From contig CAJUCA010000095.1 in the NCBI GenBank assembly GCA_910585265.1, positions 1 to 7,109 on the forward strand: a DNA stretch of 7,109 bases, given 5' to 3'. The stretch comes from an uncultured Oscillospiraceae bacterium (lineage in GTDB: Bacteria; Bacillota; Clostridia; Oscillospirales; Oscillospiraceae). This document shows, in pieces, positions 5,868 to 7,109 of the stretch. The translations under genes and the position numbers were made by a program. The stretch's first letter is position 1, and every line of letters starts with the position of its first letter. The notes below the pieces were generated by a model, which was not told the DNA's origin, did no database searches, and saw only the letters and a list, made by a program, of their open reading frames with translations.

Positions 5868-6884
5868 CTACGCGCCCCCAAAGCCCTGTGCCATGTCGCG
5901 GCTGACCTGCGCGGCGTAATACTGGCTGATGGTGACAGGGGCATTGTAGAGTGCCGCCAGGGTGTACGCGCGGATGTTGACCACTTGGGCGGTGTTCTGC
6001 CGCAGGCTGTCCATGACGTAGCGGATGTGCTCCCCATCCAGCTTCAAGAACCGCTTCCTGACCAGCTCAGTGGGCACCTCCTCACCGTTGACCCGGATGT
6101 ACTCCCGCCTGCTGGCACAGGTTTCCGCCATCAGCTCCACATAGCCGACGATCTCCTCCGCGTCATAGGGACGTTCCAGAAGCAGAAGGCCGCAGCCGAT
6201 GTTTTCTCTGATCCGCTCCCTGTACCCATCCATCTCATCCATCAGCATCCGCCGGTGAGCACCAGCGGGCGGTGAGACGCGCGAGGGGGCAGGGGGCGGG
6301 ATGGATGATTCAGTATCGTTGGAATCAGTTTTGTTTTTATCAGTCTTATTAGGGGCGGAAAAGCCGCTGTCTTGACCGCTCATTTCCAGCGGTGCAGACT
6401 GCTCAAAGTGCGCAGTCTTGACGGCGGCACTGTCCAGCGGTCTTGACTGCTGATCTTCCGCAGTCTGAGAACCCTCAGGCGGCGTCTGGTCTGACTGCCG
6501 TGTCTGGCCGGGTTCCGGGGGCAGGGTGAAGTTTTTGACGTAGATCCGGGTAGGACGGCCCTGGCCCTGCTTCTTGCGTTCGATCAGGCCGATGCCGCCC
6601 TGGTCCAGCTCCCGGAACAGCCGGGTGGCCTTGTCCTTGCCGCAGCTCATCAGTGCCATGGCGTCCTCCTGGGTGAAGTAGATGTAGACGCGGCGGTCCT
6701 TGTCCATCCACCCGTTGCGGACAGACAGGCTCATGCGGTCCAGCAGAAGGCCGTAGAGCACTTTGGCCTCGATGGAAACACCCTTATAGCGGGGGTCTGT
6801 GAGCAGGGCTTTGGGGACGCGGTAAAAGCTGTACTGTTCGGCCTCGGTGCCATAATAGTAGTCCAGATTCAAGTTTGACGGCAT
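5868..6884 (-). CDS. repA: Replication initiator protein A (RepA_N family, DUF6017 C-terminus)
   Basis: 338 aa. Residues 1-120 are the RepA_N DNA-binding region: YYGTEAEQYSFYRVPKALL, then YKGVSIEAKVLYGLLLDRM and the winged-helix part with YFTQEDAM and GKDKATRLFRELD. It should bind the element's origin and start replication of the excised circle. Residues 121-205 are a low-complexity linker rich in Gln, Ser, Pro, Asp and Lys. Residues 206-338 match the DUF6017 C-terminus (RVNGEEVPTELVRKRFLKLD, NIRAYTLAALYNAP), typical of Tn1549-like elements in Clostridia. ATG is preceded by AGGAGG with 7 nt spacing. The gene sits downstream of two terminator hairpins, so its transcription is probably limited by them or uses a weak promoter I cannot identify. 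Iteron-like origin repeats are not obvious in the window. Confidence 0.92.
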   Translation of the reverse strand: MPSNLNLDYYYGTEAEQYSFYRVPKALLTDPRYKGVSIEAKVLYGLLLDRMSLSVRNGWMDKDRRVYIYFTQEDAMALMSCGKDKATRLFRELDQGGIGLIERKKQGQGRPTRIYVKNFTLPPEPGQTRQSDQTPPEGSQTAEDQQSRPLDSAAVKTAHFEQSAPLEMSGQDSGFSAPNKTDKNKTDSNDTESSIPPPAPSRVSPPAGAHRRMLMDEMDGYRERIRENIGCGLLLLERPYDAEEIVGYVELMAETCASRREYIRVNGEEVPTELVRKRFLKLDGEHIRYVMDSLRQNTAQVVNIRAYTLAALYNAPVTISQYYAAQVSRDMAQGFGGA

Positions 6885-6920
6885 GGCGATTGCCTCCTAT
6901 TACAATAAGATTGGTTGGAA

Positions 6921-6941
6921 CCCTCGGCAACCAGCCGGGGG
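6921..6941 (-). other. Hairpin in the repA leader
   Basis: CCCTCGGC (6921-6928) and GCCGGGGG (6934-6941) pair around AACCA with one non-Watson-Crick pair. It lies about 25 bases before the repA ribosome binding site and is not followed by a U-run on the minus strand. It may influence repA translation or be incidental. Confidence 0.35.
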
Positions 6942-6973
6942 TTTCGTCCGTCTTTGATAATGTGCGGAGAAAC

Positions 6974-7012
6974 AAAAAAGTGCCCCGGCAACCATAATAG
7001 TCACCGGGGCAC
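6974..7012 (-). terminator. Intrinsic terminator, second of two upstream of repA
   Basis: GTGCCCCGG (6980-6988) pairs with CCGGGGCAC (7004-7012). On the minus strand it is followed by TTTTTT (6979-6974). It would stop transcripts entering from upstream before repA. Confidence 0.8.
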
Positions 7013-7045
7013 TCATGCTTCTGCCGCTTGTTTTGTTCGTAAACG

Positions 7046-7093
7046 CAAAAAAGCCCCCCTGCAACTGATTTTTAGTCAGTCGCAGGGGGGCTT
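7046..7093 (-). terminator. Intrinsic terminator, first of two upstream of repA
   Basis: AAGCCCCCCTGC (7051-7062) pairs perfectly with GCAGGGGGGCTT (7082-7093). The stem continues with ACTGA/TCAGT after one mismatch, and a T-run (7052-7047) follows on the minus strand. It probably ends the operon to the right of the window. Confidence 0.85.
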
Positions 7094-7109
7094 GGGATAT
7101 CGCTACCAC

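Noticed and set aside
5850..5880. A third copy of the mini-ORF ending after repA: GTA GCT GTC CCT TAG reads VAVP-stop.
   Set aside because: No start codon or ribosome binding site lies in that frame, only one Pro is present, and most of it overlaps repA coding sequence. At best a relic.
6885..6973. Weak promoter-like TTGCCG with TATTGT and 17-base spacing upstream of repA.
   Set aside because: Matches are only 4/6 each, and transcription would begin on the ribosome binding site, leaving no leader.
6900..7016. Possible 38-residue ORF from ATG at 7016 with a hydrophobic N-terminal half, ending just before the repA ribosome binding site.
   Set aside because: It runs through the terminator stem and U-run at 6974-7012, which would fix its codons, and it has only a weak ribosome binding site. 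Comparative data could revive it.
1..7109. CRISPR array, tRNA or rRNA genes, or element attachment sites.
   Set aside because: No regularly spaced repeats, no tRNA-like cloverleaf and no rRNA sequence were seen on either strand.

Overview
The window is moderately GC-rich, and every gene I can support lies on the minus strand, so transcription runs from right to left. The protein families point to a gut-type Clostridia (Oscillospiraceae-like) integrative and conjugative element of the Tn1549 kind: a RepA_N/DUF6017 replication initiator, a DUF3846 protein, a PP-loop phosphosulfate-reductase-like protein, a sortase and large secreted surface proteins. This assignment rests on my recognition of the families, not on a database search. 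No relaxase, integrase or attachment site is visible.

Layout in the direction of transcription. (1) 7109-6885 is a non-coding leader with two strong minus-strand terminator hairpins. (2) The replication block follows: the repA-like initiator (6884-5868) and a DUF3846 protein (5822-5481), whose stop overlaps a 14-codon mini-ORF. (3) A 161-bp, almost perfectly palindromic MITE-like element (5280-5440) sits exactly at the stop codon of that mini-ORF. Next come a terminator hairpin and a PP-loop ATPase/PAPS-reductase-like gene. That gene's only start compatible with the ATP-binding motif is an ATA codon. Its stop overlaps a second mini-ORF ending in the same His-Leu-x-Val-Pro-Pro-stop. (4) The envelope block holds a membrane-anchored secreted protein (4263-3370) overlapping by ATGA with a sortase (3373-2495). 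A near-consensus promoter (2430-2458) then drives a secreted transglutaminase-like protein (2384-1317). After a hairpin terminator comes a Cys-Gln thioester-domain adhesin with a SpaA/Cna_B-type domain, which runs off the left edge (1240-1).

How it may work together: the left half encodes a surface apparatus in which three kinds of cysteine/thioester chemistry meet. These are sortase anchoring, a transglutaminase-fold enzyme and an internal-thioester adhesin. I infer a role in covalent attachment of the carrier cell to a surface, or to a partner cell during conjugation. The right half maintains the circular form of the element. Intra-operon terminators just upstream of ribosome binding sites recur (before the thioester adhesin, before the PP-loop gene and before repA), so read-through control may set gene dosage.

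Most novel items: the paired HLxVPP mini-ORFs, the palindromic MITE landing on one of them, and the ATA start of the PP-loop gene.
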